Shown piece by piece: positions 44,327-52,925 of a stretch of DNA of 64,000 nucleotides. Origin of the DNA: Salinivibrio sp. ES.052 (GTDB lineage Bacteria > Pseudomonadota > Gammaproteobacteria > Enterobacterales > Vibrionaceae). The position numbers and the translations under genes are program-made. Location of the stretch: NCBI RefSeq assembly GCF_900141775.1, contig NZ_FSRI01000001.1:1971815-2035814 (forward strand), in the 5' to 3' direction. The stretch's first letter is position 1; the number at the start of each line of letters is the position of its first letter. The notes beneath the pieces are model-generated. The model ran no database searches. It was not told where the DNA came from and saw nothing but the letters and a program-made list of their open reading frames with translations.

Positions 44327-44857
44327 GTGGCTAAGGATCGCCCCCAAAATTTACGCAAGGCTGACTCACACGCCCCTGCGTCCCTCGACGTGCGCTTAAT
44401 TTTGCCGAGTGATAACCCTGCCATTGCCGATGTCATTCGTCGCGTCTCTGCCGAGCATGATCTCAGCGCCGATGCCGGGTTTAGCGCAGCGGATCCCACC
44501 CTTGATACGCTTAGCGAGCAATATACTCACCCGCACGCCGCCTATTGGGTAATTGAGGAAGACGGGATGATCCTCGGCGGTGGTGGCGTCGCCCCATTAG
44601 CGGGCCACGATAATGTGTGTGAACTACAGAAGATGTACTTTCTGTCGGCATTACGCGGCAAAGGCATGGCGAGGCAGCTCGCCATTAAAGCCATGGAGAC
44701 AGCGCGAGCGTGGGGCTATCAACGCTGCTATCTTGAGACCACCGCCAACCTCACCGCGGCGATTGCGCTGTATCAGTCACTCGGCTTTGTGCCGTGCGAG
44801 CGAATGGGCAACACCGGCCACGATAGCTGTGAAGTCACCATGATAAAGGCACTGTAG
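44327..44857 (+). CDS. GNAT-family N-acetyltransferase
   Basis: 176-residue acyl-CoA-dependent acetyltransferase. The acetyl-CoA loop is LSALRGKGMARQLAIKAM (about residues 103-120), followed by the C-terminal ETTANLTAAIALYQSLGF typical of the fold. It starts with GTG, preceded by CCGGAG. The substrate is unknown; a small-molecule or N-terminal acetyltransferase is possible. Confidence 0.85.
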   Translation: MAKDRPQNLRKADSHAPASLDVRLILPSDNPAIADVIRRVSAEHDLSADAGFSAADPTLDTLSEQYTHPHAAYWVIEEDGMILGGGGVAPLAGHDNVCELQKMYFLSALRGKGMARQLAIKAMETARAWGYQRCYLETTANLTAAIALYQSLGFVPCERMGNTGHDSCEVTMIKAL

Positions 44858-44873
44858 CCCGCTCAAGGCACAA

Positions 44874-44896
44874 AAAAAGCCACGTTTATGTGGCTT
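44874..44896 (+). terminator. Terminator between the acetyltransferase and rraB
   Basis: AAGCCAC - 6 nt - GTGGCTT hairpin flanked by an A-run on the left, so it reads best for rraB (minus) and also lies after the GNAT gene. Confidence 0.7.
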
Positions 44897-44929
44897 AATA
44901 AAGAATCCGTGATGTCGCGTGGTCGCGCG

Positions 44930-45310
44930 TTACTCGCCTTCTGGGTCTTCGTCTTCACCCGATTCGAAGTAGGTGCCCCAGCCGTCGTAATCAATGTTGT
45001 GCTTATCGGCTAACGCCACTAGCTTTTCGACTTGCTCATCAATGCGCTCAGCATTCAATGCCGTTTCCATCACCGCATCAAAGCAAACGATAGTGCCGCC
45101 CTCTTCCAGCTCAAGCTCTTCGGCCTCAGCCACTTCAAAGCCCATTTTAAAGGCTTCTACCGCCGCATCTTCCAGCGCTTCAAAGGTATCGGCACACAGG
45201 TGGTGCTCAATGGTATACAGCGCATCAGGATCACTGCCATCGGCGAGAAGCTCCTCGATGATCATCCGCGTTTCTTGGTGTTGTTGTTCGATAAGTTCAG
45301 CCTGTGACAT
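44930..45310 (-). CDS. rraB: RNase E inhibitor RraB
   Basis: Binds RNase E and alters degradosome activity. The start ATG 45310 ([20 protein letters not shown]) matches the family; a longer frame would add 17 residues. It continues with [17 protein letters not shown] and ends in the acidic tail [19 protein letters not shown]. It is divergent from arcA. Confidence 0.94.
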   Translation of the reverse strand: MSQAELIEQQHQETRMIIEELLADGSDPDALYTIEHHLCADTFEALEDAAVEAFKMGFEVAEAEELELEEGGTIVCFDAVMETALNAERIDEQVEKLVALADKHNIDYDGWGTYFESGEDEDPEGE

Positions 45311-45419
45311 AGACGCGACTCCAGAAAATGAATACGGGCGCAATATGGCACGGTTTAGCAAAAAATGCCACGTTCTATCATAGTGTCACTGATGAGAAAA
45401 CCGCCAAGTTAATGAATTT

Positions 45420-45637
45420 TCTGTGAGCTTGCTAGTCCGGCGAGATTGTTAGTGATTTGTAACATTGACCTCCCCCGAGAAGGTTGTCATTATTCGAGCA
45501 TCCAAGGAGGAGATGAGACACGCCCACCCAGTGCAAACGGCCTGCATTCCCACCTAACCGGTGAGCACACGTCCCGTGTGTGCAAGACGCTGTTTGTCTC
45601 ATTACCTGGCCCGTATTAAGGAAAAAGAGGACCTACC
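45420..45637 (+). promoter_or_regulatory. Promoter and structured 5' leader of arcA
   Basis: The 327-bp interval between rraB and arcA holds no gene. Its arcA-proximal part can fold: ATGAGACA (45513-45520) pairs with TGTCTCAT (45595-45602) around an inner hairpin GCACAC / GTGTGC (45565-45583). An AGGAGG sequence at 45505-45510 is not next to an obvious start codon, while the arcA ATG has its own AAAGAGGA. A cis-acting leader RNA is possible; no known riboswitch was recognised. Confidence 0.45.
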
Positions 45638-46858
45638 ATGAGTGAGTTTTACGTTGGATCCGAAGTTGGGCAACTGAAGCGCGTGCTGCTTCACCGCCCT
45701 GAACGAGCGTTGAACCACCTAACGCCATCTAACTGCCATGAGCTATTGTTTGATGATGTGCTGGCCGTTGAGCGCGCAGGCGAAGAGCATGACATGTTCG
45801 CCCGCACACTGACCGACCAAGGCGTACACGTTTACCTACTTCACGATTTACTGGTCGAAACCCTGGCCGTGCCAGAAGCCAAGCAATGGCTGCTCGACAC
45901 CCAACTCAACCAATACCGCCTCGGTTATCAGTTTGCCAGTGATGTGCGCGCCTACATGACCGATATCGACCACAATACGCTCGCGGAGATCCTGCTAGGT
46001 GGCTTAAGCTACATCGACTTACCCGTGCAATCATCCTCGATGATGCAAGCCATGCACGATAAAACTGACTTCGTGATTGAACCACTGCCTAACCATTTGT
46101 TTACCCGCGACACCTCGTGCTGGGTGTATGGCGGCGTATCACTCAACCCCATGGCCAAGTCGGCACGCCAACGTGAAACCAATCACCTGCGCGCGATTTA
46201 TCGCTGGCACCCTGAATTTGCCGATAGCCCATTTATTAATTACCTCGGCGATGAAGTGCGTGACTACGACAACGCCATGATTGAAGGCGGCGATGTGCTG
46301 GTCATTGGCCGCGGCGCGGTATTAATTGGCATGTCCGAGCGCACCACCCCGCAAGGGGTTGAGCAGCTGGCGCGCAGCCTGCTGTTTAGTGGCCAAGCCA
46401 AAGAAGTGATTGCGGTACAACTGCCGAAAAATCGCTCGTGCATGCACCTTGATACCGTGATGACCCACATGGATATCCATACTTTCTCGGTCTACCCCAC
46501 CGTGATGCGCCCCGATCTGCCATGTTGGCGCTTAACCCGCAAAGGCGAAGACAGCCTGAACGTGGAAGCGCAGTCTTGCTACCTCACCGCGATTGAAAAA
46601 GCGCTCGACGTCGGTCCGCTCAACATCATTACCACCGGCGGTGACAGCTACGCTGCCGAACGTGAGCAATGGAACGATGCTAACAACGTGCTCACGGTCA
46701 AACCTGGGGTGGTGATTGGTTATGAAGGCAACACCTACACCAACGAGAAATACGACAAAGCCGGGATCAAGGTGCTCTCGATCCCGGGCGACCAACTAGG
46801 TCGTGGCCGCGGTGGCGCGCGCTGTATGAGCTGCCCGCTTGAACGCGACGGCATTTAA
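45638..46858 (+). CDS. arcA: Arginine deiminase ArcA
   Basis: Hydrolyses arginine to citrulline and ammonia, the first step of the arginine deiminase pathway. The 406 residues contain [13 protein letters not shown] at the N-terminus, [24 protein letters not shown], the catalytic histidine segment [11 protein letters not shown] and the nucleophile cysteine in [17 protein letters not shown]. arcB, arcC and the arcD exchanger are not adjacent: rraB lies upstream and an unrelated secreted protein downstream. Confidence 0.96.
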   Translation: MSEFYVGSEVGQLKRVLLHRPERALNHLTPSNCHELLFDDVLAVERAGEEHDMFARTLTDQGVHVYLLHDLLVETLAVPEAKQWLLDTQLNQYRLGYQFASDVRAYMTDIDHNTLAEILLGGLSYIDLPVQSSSMMQAMHDKTDFVIEPLPNHLFTRDTSCWVYGGVSLNPMAKSARQRETNHLRAIYRWHPEFADSPFINYLGDEVRDYDNAMIEGGDVLVIGRGAVLIGMSERTTPQGVEQLARSLLFSGQAKEVIAVQLPKNRSCMHLDTVMTHMDIHTFSVYPTVMRPDLPCWRLTRKGEDSLNVEAQSCYLTAIEKALDVGPLNIITTGGDSYAAEREQWNDANNVLTVKPGVVIGYEGNTYTNEKYDKAGIKVLSIPGDQLGRGRGGARCMSCPLERDGI

Positions 46859-47242
46859 GCACTCAACGCCGCCAGTGCAATGCTGGCGGTTCTCTCCTAC
46901 CTTTTACCGTCTGCTATCGCGTTTATGACTTATCCGCACGGCCTACAACATTGATGTTTCTTTTCCCACTCCCACTCATCGCTTCATTTCACCAATCAAT
47001 CAGTTACGGGTTAAAACTGTCAACGTTCACACCGGCCGATCACTAACAATCTCATTCTTTTTTATTAGTGAGTATTTACTCCAATTCCAAAAATGACTAA
47101 TTTCGCATTAGAATTTCAGTTTTTTTGTGAACTGTACTCACAGCCCTTTTTATTTGAGATAGCGTGTTTAAAGACAAGCATCGCAAGATACAAAGCGTTA
47201 GCCCCGCTAACGTCAGTTGGAACACAACAAAAAGGAAATGCG
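46859..47242. other. Intergenic region arcA - DUF3103-like gene
   Basis: 384 bp without a convincing gene. A hairpin CCGCCAG - 7 nt - CTGGCGG lies just after arcA (about 46868-46890), a terminator-like stem with only a short pyrimidine tail. An inverted repeat TCACTAA/TTAGTGA spans about 47040-47072. TGTGA-7 nt-TCACA near 47125-47141 is close to, but not, a CRP site (the spacer is one base too long). Confidence 0.45.
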
Positions 47243-48391
47243 ATGAATAAAAAAATACTGATCTCGCTGCTATTCGCCGGCCTTACTCAGGTTTTCACCC
47301 CCGCTTTTGCCGGTAGCGCAGATAACAACGTGGTAGAGATAAAACGCAATACCGCCAAGCAACTGAGCCAAGACTATGCGCAGATCGCGCCGACGCTGCA
47401 CCGCAGCATTAATAGCTATGGCTTGAATGCATCATTATCAGCACTAACACAGCCTCAAGCACGTAGCTCACGCAGCAAACGGAGCTTGGATTCACAGCTA
47501 CACAGCGCAGACCGCGCCCTCCGTGAAGCACAAGGCGTCGAGCAAGTGGCCGATCAACTGCTCGAAGTGCGCTTAGCCGACCCAAGCATGCTCGCGCGCT
47601 GGCAGGCTGGCCAAGCCCCTTTGTTTGCCTTTGAACCAGCAGGCGATGAGAAAACCTGGACCCAGATCGAAGCGTTTGATATTGAAGGCAACACCCACTG
47701 GCTGGATGTAAACCAAATGCCAGACCGCCCAGTGTTAGTTGTCGATACCAATGGCAAAGCGGCATTAAAGGCAGGCCTGGAAGTGATGCGTCGCACCTTA
47801 GCCGAGCAGAACCCTGCGCCACGTGTCCGTCGCAGTGCACCGATGATGGCACAAGGCCCCGCCCAGCCCATTGACACTACCGTACTGAAAACCATCCGCT
47901 TGGAAGACGATCAAGAACCGTGGATCTCCGGCGCGGCAGAAGTGTATGCGATTGTCACCGGTGTGAACCCCAGCCGCGATGAACCCACGCTCGATATTGT
48001 CGATATGCCGTATTTGGATTACGACAAAACCACCTATTACCCCAACCAAGTGATGATCCATTGGGATCGTTATCGCTGGGGCGCGGCGGACGTGATCTTA
48101 ATGGAGCAAGACGACGGCACCAACTACAAAGAGCTCGCACTCAAACTCAACGAGGTAGCCAGCGACATCATTGCCGCGATCCCTGACTTAGAAGTGCAAG
48201 CCTATGGCGTGATCACACAAATCACCGGCAAAATCATTGAAGCCATTCCCGACGGCTGGCTGACCAACGATGATGACTTTGTCGATGTGTTCTACACCCT
48301 GCTTAAAGGTCGTGAATATCCAGACCAACATGGCGCCGGCGGCAACGCCACCGCCTCGTGGGAGCCACTGACCATCGAGCCGACAGAGTAA
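47243..48391 (+). CDS. Secreted protein, probably DUF3103 family
   Basis: 382-residue exported protein of unknown function. The ATG at 47243 is chosen because AAAGGAAA lies upstream and a clear signal peptide follows (MNKKILISLLFAGLTQVFTP then AFA, cleavage about residue 23). Two basic sites, RSKR-S (77-81) and RVRR-S (194-198), look like processing sites. The C-terminal half (DYDKTTYYPNQVMIHWDRYR) resembles DUF3103 proteins of marine gamma-proteobacteria, recalled rather than searched. No catalytic motif recognised. Confidence 0.7.
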   Translation: MNKKILISLLFAGLTQVFTPAFAGSADNNVVEIKRNTAKQLSQDYAQIAPTLHRSINSYGLNASLSALTQPQARSSRSKRSLDSQLHSADRALREAQGVEQVADQLLEVRLADPSMLARWQAGQAPLFAFEPAGDEKTWTQIEAFDIEGNTHWLDVNQMPDRPVLVVDTNGKAALKAGLEVMRRTLAEQNPAPRVRRSAPMMAQGPAQPIDTTVLKTIRLEDDQEPWISGAAEVYAIVTGVNPSRDEPTLDIVDMPYLDYDKTTYYPNQVMIHWDRYRWGAADVILMEQDDGTNYKELALKLNEVASDIIAAIPDLEVQAYGVITQITGKIIEAIPDGWLTNDDDFVDVFYTLLKGREYPDQHGAGGNATASWEPLTIEPTE

Positions 48392-48423
48392 TGATGGGTT
48401 GAATTGGTTGGTTTAGATAAACA

Positions 48424-48451
48424 AAACGCAGCCATGGGGCTGCGTTTTTTG
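48424..48451. terminator. Terminator after the DUF3103-like gene
   Basis: AAACGCAGCC / GGCTGCGTTT stem with a short loop and a T-run on the plus strand, between convergent genes. Confidence 0.88.
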
Positions 48452-48468
48452 TGTCGGAGTGGACTCAC

Positions 48469-49800
48469 CTAGCCGTGGTCTCGATCGCTCAGATGATCAA
48501 GTAAGTACTCAGTATAATAAAGTGGCATCACGACATGCTTTTGCTCGGTTGTAGGCGAGCCTTGCGTGCCTGTTAATTTGATCGTCTTGTGGGGCTTGCA
48601 CTTGTCGATGTAAGACTGCAATGATTTTGCACGGGTTCGCTTACCGCTCTTAACTTCGACAGGCACGATACGACCTAGGTCATCCGCGATAATGAACTCT
48701 ATCTCCGCTCTTGCATCTCCCCAAGAAAAGCTTGGCTCAATACCTAAGGCAGCGATTTCCTGCTGAACATAGTTCTCGGCGACATATCCCTTATATTCAT
48801 AGCCTTGCTGTTTGATTTCACGGTACCCGGTGCCGAGCATATGGTTCAATAATCCGACATCAAAGAGAAACAGTTTAACCGTATTGTCCTTCTGATAAGC
48901 CGCTAGAGGCGAACGAGGCTGTCCTTCAATCGGATAATTCTTTAGCGCAAGCCGACACTTGTGAAGCCATGTGATCGCACTTTCATATTCCGCATAGCGC
49001 GACTTACGTTCGTGAACGCCTTTAAATTTGAACCGCTTTACGGAGTCGTCGTAGACCGAAGATAGCTGAGCAGGAATGCTTCGAAAGACAGACTCGATTA
49101 ACTGCGCATCCACTTTGCCAGCGTACTTCCCGAAATCCCGTATGTAGCCCTCAATTAAGTTCCGATGAACTTCAGAGACGGCGTCAATGCGTTCAAGAAT
49201 GCTACGCTCTGCGTTTTCGAACCACGAGTTCACGGCTTCAGGCATGCCGCCAACGAAGTAATAATCGGTTAGCAGCTCGATTAACTTGGAATGAGCCGCA
49301 GAAGAATTCAGCTTTTGCTCAAACGCTTTTTGCAATGCTTGTTCTCCCGAGGCCCACAAAAACTCCCGGAAAGTCAGTGGTCTTAAGTTGTGCTGCTCAA
49401 CTTTTCCAACGGGAAAGGAGGTGAGCAATCCGATGTTTGAGCCACTGGCAGCCACATAGGCATTAGGCGCCTTTTCTGCAAAGTACTTAAGCGCGGTAAC
49501 CGCTCTTGGGCATTCACCAATTTCATCTAAAATAAGGAGATCGGTTGATAGCTCGACGATCTGTCCGGTTAAGAGTTCAATGTTGGTGATGATGTCATCG
49601 GGGTTAAGAGATCCTGAGAAAGCGTCCATTAACTCCGGGCTTTCGAGAAAATCGAGTCTGACGACCTTGTCGAAGGCACTGCCTAACAGTTCTTGCAATA
49701 GGAAGGTTTTGCCCGTTTGTCTCGCGCCGTCAATCAGTAAAGGCTTCCTATTCGGCTTGTCTTTCCAGGCCAGTAGGTTTTCAAGTAGTGCTCGTTTCAT
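48469..49800 (-). CDS. ATPase with AAA_14 and DUF4143 domains
   Basis: 443-residue protein with a P-loop GARQTGKTFLLQELLG (about residues 24-39), Walker B LLILDEIGE (about 97), sensor ASGSNIGLL and a C-terminal DUF4143 domain (WGDARAEIEFIIADDLGRIV, PVEVKSGKR) that resembles a PD-(D/E)XK nuclease fold. Such proteins are widespread, single-gene, often mobile and of uncertain role. It is solitary here, with two palindromes just upstream, at the start of the accessory region. Confidence 0.85.
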   Translation of the reverse strand: MKRALLENLLAWKDKPNRKPLLIDGARQTGKTFLLQELLGSAFDKVVRLDFLESPELMDAFSGSLNPDDIITNIELLTGQIVELSTDLLILDEIGECPRAVTALKYFAEKAPNAYVAASGSNIGLLTSFPVGKVEQHNLRPLTFREFLWASGEQALQKAFEQKLNSSAAHSKLIELLTDYYFVGGMPEAVNSWFENAERSILERIDAVSEVHRNLIEGYIRDFGKYAGKVDAQLIESVFRSIPAQLSSVYDDSVKRFKFKGVHERKSRYAEYESAITWLHKCRLALKNYPIEGQPRSPLAAYQKDNTVKLFLFDVGLLNHMLGTGYREIKQQGYEYKGYVAENYVQQEIAALGIEPSFSWGDARAEIEFIIADDLGRIVPVEVKSGKRTRAKSLQSYIDKCKPHKTIKLTGTQGSPTTEQKHVVMPLYYTEYLLDHLSDRDHG

Positions 49801-49874
49801 CTAACCACCCAGTTTAAGCGCTCATCTGATTGGTTGTTTATTACACAAAAACGCGCAACAAAATGCAAGATAAA

Positions 49875-49930
49875 ACATTTTTACGCGCATAAAAATGTAA
49901 ACATAGACACTTTTATGCGCACTAAAGTGT
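49875..49930 (-). promoter_or_regulatory. Twin palindromes upstream of the ATPase gene
   Basis: ACATTTTT - ACGCGCAT - AAAAATGT (49875-49898, perfect 8-bp arms) and ACACTTTT - ATGCGCAC - TAAAGTGT (49907-49930, one mismatch). The centres are 32 bp apart, about three helical turns, and both share a GCGCA core. They look like a pair of operators for the gene starting at 49800. Confidence 0.6.
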
Positions 49931-49939
49931 ACTCTCTTA

Positions 49940-50050
49940 TTCTCACGCTCCTACGTGGGAATGCATACGGGATTTGAACCATGGCATAAGCGTTACAAAA
50001 CCATCAGGCTGAACTTGTCGAGTTTGGTTACTCTGATTTTGCTGAACGGA
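49940..50050 (+). repeat. Copy 1 of a ~110-bp extragenic repeat
   Basis: Starts CTCACGCTCCTACGTGGGAA and continues TGCATACGGGATTTGAACCA. The first part can fold (CACG.../CGTG) and resembles the widely scattered CTCCTGCGTGGGAATGC extragenic palindromes of proteobacteria. It shares about 80 percent identity by eye with the copy at 50343-50460. Confidence 0.7.
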
Positions 50051-50342
50051 TCCCTGATCTTACACGCTCTAACACCGTGGCCAATTTGGGGCGGCCACAA
50101 CAATGACAAAATTTATACATCGATGGCGCCATTGGCGTAGGTGACACAAGCCCCGGTAAGATGTCAATAATGATGCACTATGCCGCCTGGGCGCCTGTCA
50201 CGTTTGGCGCCAAATTTAACATCGAGGTTAATCTTTGGCTTTGATGTCGGATGGCGCGCGGCGGAAATCACACCAAGCTTGCGCGTTCGAGAAGGCGCTT
50301 ATACCGACCTACGCGTACTTTAACGTCGGTGGTACCATTTTA

Positions 50343-50460
50343 CTCGTTGCCGCGCTCCTGCGGGGGAATGCATACGGGATTTGAACCATGAACTGAAATC
50401 GTTACAAAATCATCAAGCCAAACTTGCCGAGTGTGGTTGCCCTGACTCTGCTGAGTTTCC
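50343..50460 (+). repeat. Copy 2 of a ~110-bp extragenic repeat
   Basis: Same orientation as copy 1: CGCGCTCCTGCGGGGGAATG, then CATACGGGATTTGAACCATG, followed by GTTACAAAATCATCAAGCC, which parallels GTTACAAAACCATCAGGC of copy 1. Confidence 0.7.
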
Positions 50461-50633
50461 GATACGTGAAGTTATGGCAGATAGCAGAACGGCACTGCAC
50501 GGAATCTCCCACTTTCTCGCATAATCAGAGTTTCTAACCAACGACTTCCTCCAGCATTGTTATACAAACATGCAGGAACGCATAGATTAGATATAAACGT
50601 ATTCGTGTTAGCAAAAATGATCGTATAGGGTTG

Positions 50634-51395
50634 TTAAATCAAATTGGATATTGACGGTAGCTTACCATGGAACTCTCCTTGTGCTCCCATAAAACCAAAT
50701 GTATAAGGTTTAACCTTATCGTTGTTTCGACCACCAAATCCTTGCCTTTCTCGAAGCTTACCAAACAACCAGTTATCCAACATACCATTGATCTCGACAA
50801 ACTCATCTTTCGTCAGCTCAGCTTTGAAGCTGGTGAGAAATGCTTCATCATCATTGGCTGGTAGGTTAATGACTCGTTCTTGAAGACCATTTAACACTTG
50901 CGTCGTAAAATAAACAGGGAATCTAGCCCCCTTTACAAATGAGGTTTGCTTAGGCAACAAAAGATTACACTCGTTGTTTGATCCTATCTTGATGAGACTG
51001 AGCTTTTCCAATTTTCGAAGGTACAGATGTGTTGAAGCATCGTTCAACCTGTACTTTTCTTTGATTTGTTGAACGGTAAGTTCTTCTGCTAGTTCTGACC
51101 AGAATGAAAAAAGAGATGGATTATCATAAAAAGCATCATCTTGTTCTTGCGAAAAAACAGGAATTGAAGAAATGTTCTCTTCAGCCTCAGAAAAAAGCTT
51201 CGATACTGGTGTCTCTGTAAGATTAACAATAGCTATCAACCTTTGTATGGAAAGCGGTTGTAAGTTGTTTAGCAACCTTTTGACACTGACTTCTGATACT
51301 TCGAGTTCCGTAGCGAGTGTGCGATACGAAATATTGCACCTCTTAAGCTCTCTTTTGAGTAATTTACACACCTCTAATGATAGTTGTTCATCCAT
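50634..51395 (-). CDS. HTH transcriptional regulator divergent from an MFS gene
   Basis: 253-residue predicted DNA-binding protein. The start ATG 51395 (MDEQLSLEVCKLLKRELKRC) is preferred because the helix-turn-helix of Cro/XRE type (NISYRTLATELEVSEVSVKR, residues ~20-40) then lies at the N-terminus; a longer frame would run across the operator region. The middle has a second winged-helix-like stretch (LTVQQIKEKYRLNDASTHLY). The divergent arrangement suggests control of the MFS gene. AT-rich relative to the core genome. Confidence 0.7.
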   Translation of the reverse strand: MDEQLSLEVCKLLKRELKRCNISYRTLATELEVSEVSVKRLLNNLQPLSIQRLIAIVNLTETPVSKLFSEAEENISSIPVFSQEQDDAFYDNPSLFSFWSELAEELTVQQIKEKYRLNDASTHLYLRKLEKLSLIKIGSNNECNLLLPKQTSFVKGARFPVYFTTQVLNGLQERVINLPANDDEAFLTSFKAELTKDEFVEINGMLDNWLFGKLRERQGFGGRNNDKVKPYTFGFMGAQGEFHGKLPSISNLI

Positions 51396-51417
51396 TTCGT
51401 CTGAATTATTCCTATAT

Positions 51418-51434
51418 AGATACTGAAAGTATCT
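51418..51434. promoter_or_regulatory. Candidate operator between regulator and MFS gene
   Basis: Perfect inverted repeat AGATACT - GAA - AGTATCT in the 121-bp divergent promoter region, 23 bp from the regulator start. Confidence 0.55.
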
Positions 51435-51516
51435 TAATACTATCCTTTTTATCTTTAGATTGCACAGATGTATCAAAATAGGATGATGCAACTTGAGTAA
51501 GAGAGGGGACACACTG

Positions 51517-52770
51517 ATGAAACGAAGCGAGTTGGTTATACGATTTGGCATACAACAAGGCCTGCACTGGATGATAGTTGGGTTACTTATCCCAGTAATA
51601 ACACTTATTTTTCAATCTAGAGGGCTAAACCTAACGGAAATTGGTTTTGTAATGGCGGTGTGGATCGGAAGTACTGCGATATTAGAAATACCTCTAGGTG
51701 GTGTCGCCGACACCTTTGGGCGCAAAAATACATACTTGTTTTCTCTAGCACTTAATTTGTTGGGTTGCCTTGCTCTTTTCTATGCAAGTAGTTTAGGGGA
51801 TATCTTGGTTAGCGCTATATTTCTGGGAGCTTCAAGGGCTGTTTATTCTGACAGTCTAGACGCTTGGTTCTACGATTCTTTTGTTAACTCTATGGGGGAA
51901 TATTCGTACCACGCAGCAATCGCGAAAATAAATGTATTGGTTACTGTTGGGCTGGCTACAGGGTCTTTAATAGGTGGGGTTCTACCTAACAGTATTGTTA
52001 GCTCATACATTGAAACATTTAGCGTATATGACATCAATATTTTCGTAGCTAGCCTATCTAGTATTGCCTTGTTTTTTCTGACATGGGTGCTGCTTCCTGA
52101 GCAGAAAAATATCAAAGAAAATACCCAAAATACCCAAAATACCATAGCCATCGCGATGCAAACTAGTATTACGGCGCTTACAGTTTCTTTAAATCAATGG
52201 ACTTTAAGATTGCTTCTTCAGGCAACATTCGTTTTTGGAGCAGTGATGAGCGCTGTTGAAAGCTTCTGGCAACCTTATCTAGCAGATTTGATAGGAGCGG
52301 CACCTGATGACTTGACTCTTTTTGGCATCATATCAGCACTGTATTTCTTGATGTCGGCTTTATCATCAGTACTCTCTATTCCCTTATTAAAAATATTTTT
52401 CGGTTCACATAAGGCCTTAATATTTACAACTAGATCACTTGCTGGGTTTTCACTTCTCTTGCTTGCGAACGCTACCAATACCACAAGCTTTTCTTCATTA
52501 TACTTGACGTTTTTCTTTCTCTTCACAATGGGAAATAACTCCGAGCAAGTATTACTTAATGAGAACACTCAAGAAGAGATTCGCGCAACCACTTTATCCA
52601 TAAGTTCTTTCGCTGTTACATGCGGTGGGATGTTTGCTTCTTTGACTATGGGGGTCATTTCCGAGCACTTCGGGATATCGATTAGTTGGATATTGTGTGG
52701 TTCGATACTCTTAATTTCCTCGCTGTATTTCCTTGTTATCCGTGAAGTAAGCAGAGCAGAATCTACGTAA
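51517..52770 (+). CDS. MFS transporter, probable efflux
   Basis: 417-residue major facilitator with 12 predicted helices. Between helices 2 and 3 the MFS motif A appears as GGVADTFGRKNT (about residues 65-76). GAGAGGGG precedes ATG 51517, which is chosen over a TTG 8 codons upstream. The central loop holds a 10-bp tandem repeat encoding NTQNTQNT. Drug or metabolite efflux is inferred only from the family. AT-rich and placed in an accessory region. Confidence 0.82.
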   Translation: MKRSELVIRFGIQQGLHWMIVGLLIPVITLIFQSRGLNLTEIGFVMAVWIGSTAILEIPLGGVADTFGRKNTYLFSLALNLLGCLALFYASSLGDILVSAIFLGASRAVYSDSLDAWFYDSFVNSMGEYSYHAAIAKINVLVTVGLATGSLIGGVLPNSIVSSYIETFSVYDINIFVASLSSIALFFLTWVLLPEQKNIKENTQNTQNTIAIAMQTSITALTVSLNQWTLRLLLQATFVFGAVMSAVESFWQPYLADLIGAAPDDLTLFGIISALYFLMSALSSVLSIPLLKIFFGSHKALIFTTRSLAGFSLLLLANATNTTSFSSLYLTFFFLFTMGNNSEQVLLNENTQEEIRATTLSISSFAVTCGGMFASLTMGVISEHFGISISWILCGSILLISSLYFLVIREVSRAEST

Positions 52771-52925
52771 AATGTTTTCGAACTGGGCAAGTCATAATCT
52801 TTCTGAAAATCAATTTTTTACGTGTAGTGCGCAAATATCGGACTGTGTTTTTATGCGCTAATCCTGCATAGAATAAACTAAAGAAATAATCTGTGAGCGG
52901 CAGGTTTTGTCCATTTTCTTGCATT

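Larger units (their letters stand above)
49931..50633. other. Intergenic region with repeats and decayed coding sequence
   Basis: About 700 bp without an intact gene. It contains two diverged copies of a ~110-bp repeat and, between them (about 50115-50330), short broken frames such as YIDGAIGVGDTSPGKMS that look like remnants of a beta-rich protein. The remnant could not be identified. Confidence 0.45.

Noticed and set aside
47120..47145. CRP-like site TGTGA...TCACA upstream of the DUF3103-like gene
   Set aside because: The spacer is 7 bp instead of 6, so it is not a proper CRP site.
49960..49985. GGTTCAAATCCC (minus strand) in the 110-bp repeats resembles a tRNA T loop
   Set aside because: The flanking bases do not form the 5-bp T stem and no other tRNA arm is present; treated as part of an extragenic repeat.
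49955..50140. Open frame MGMHTGFEPWHKRY... as a gene
   Set aside because: It starts inside the extragenic repeat, has no ribosome site, and the second repeat copy does not keep the frame.
52125..52145. AATACCCAAA tandem repeat in the MFS gene as a phase-variation tract
   Set aside because: Only about two units, and 10 bp long; too few copies to support frequent slippage.
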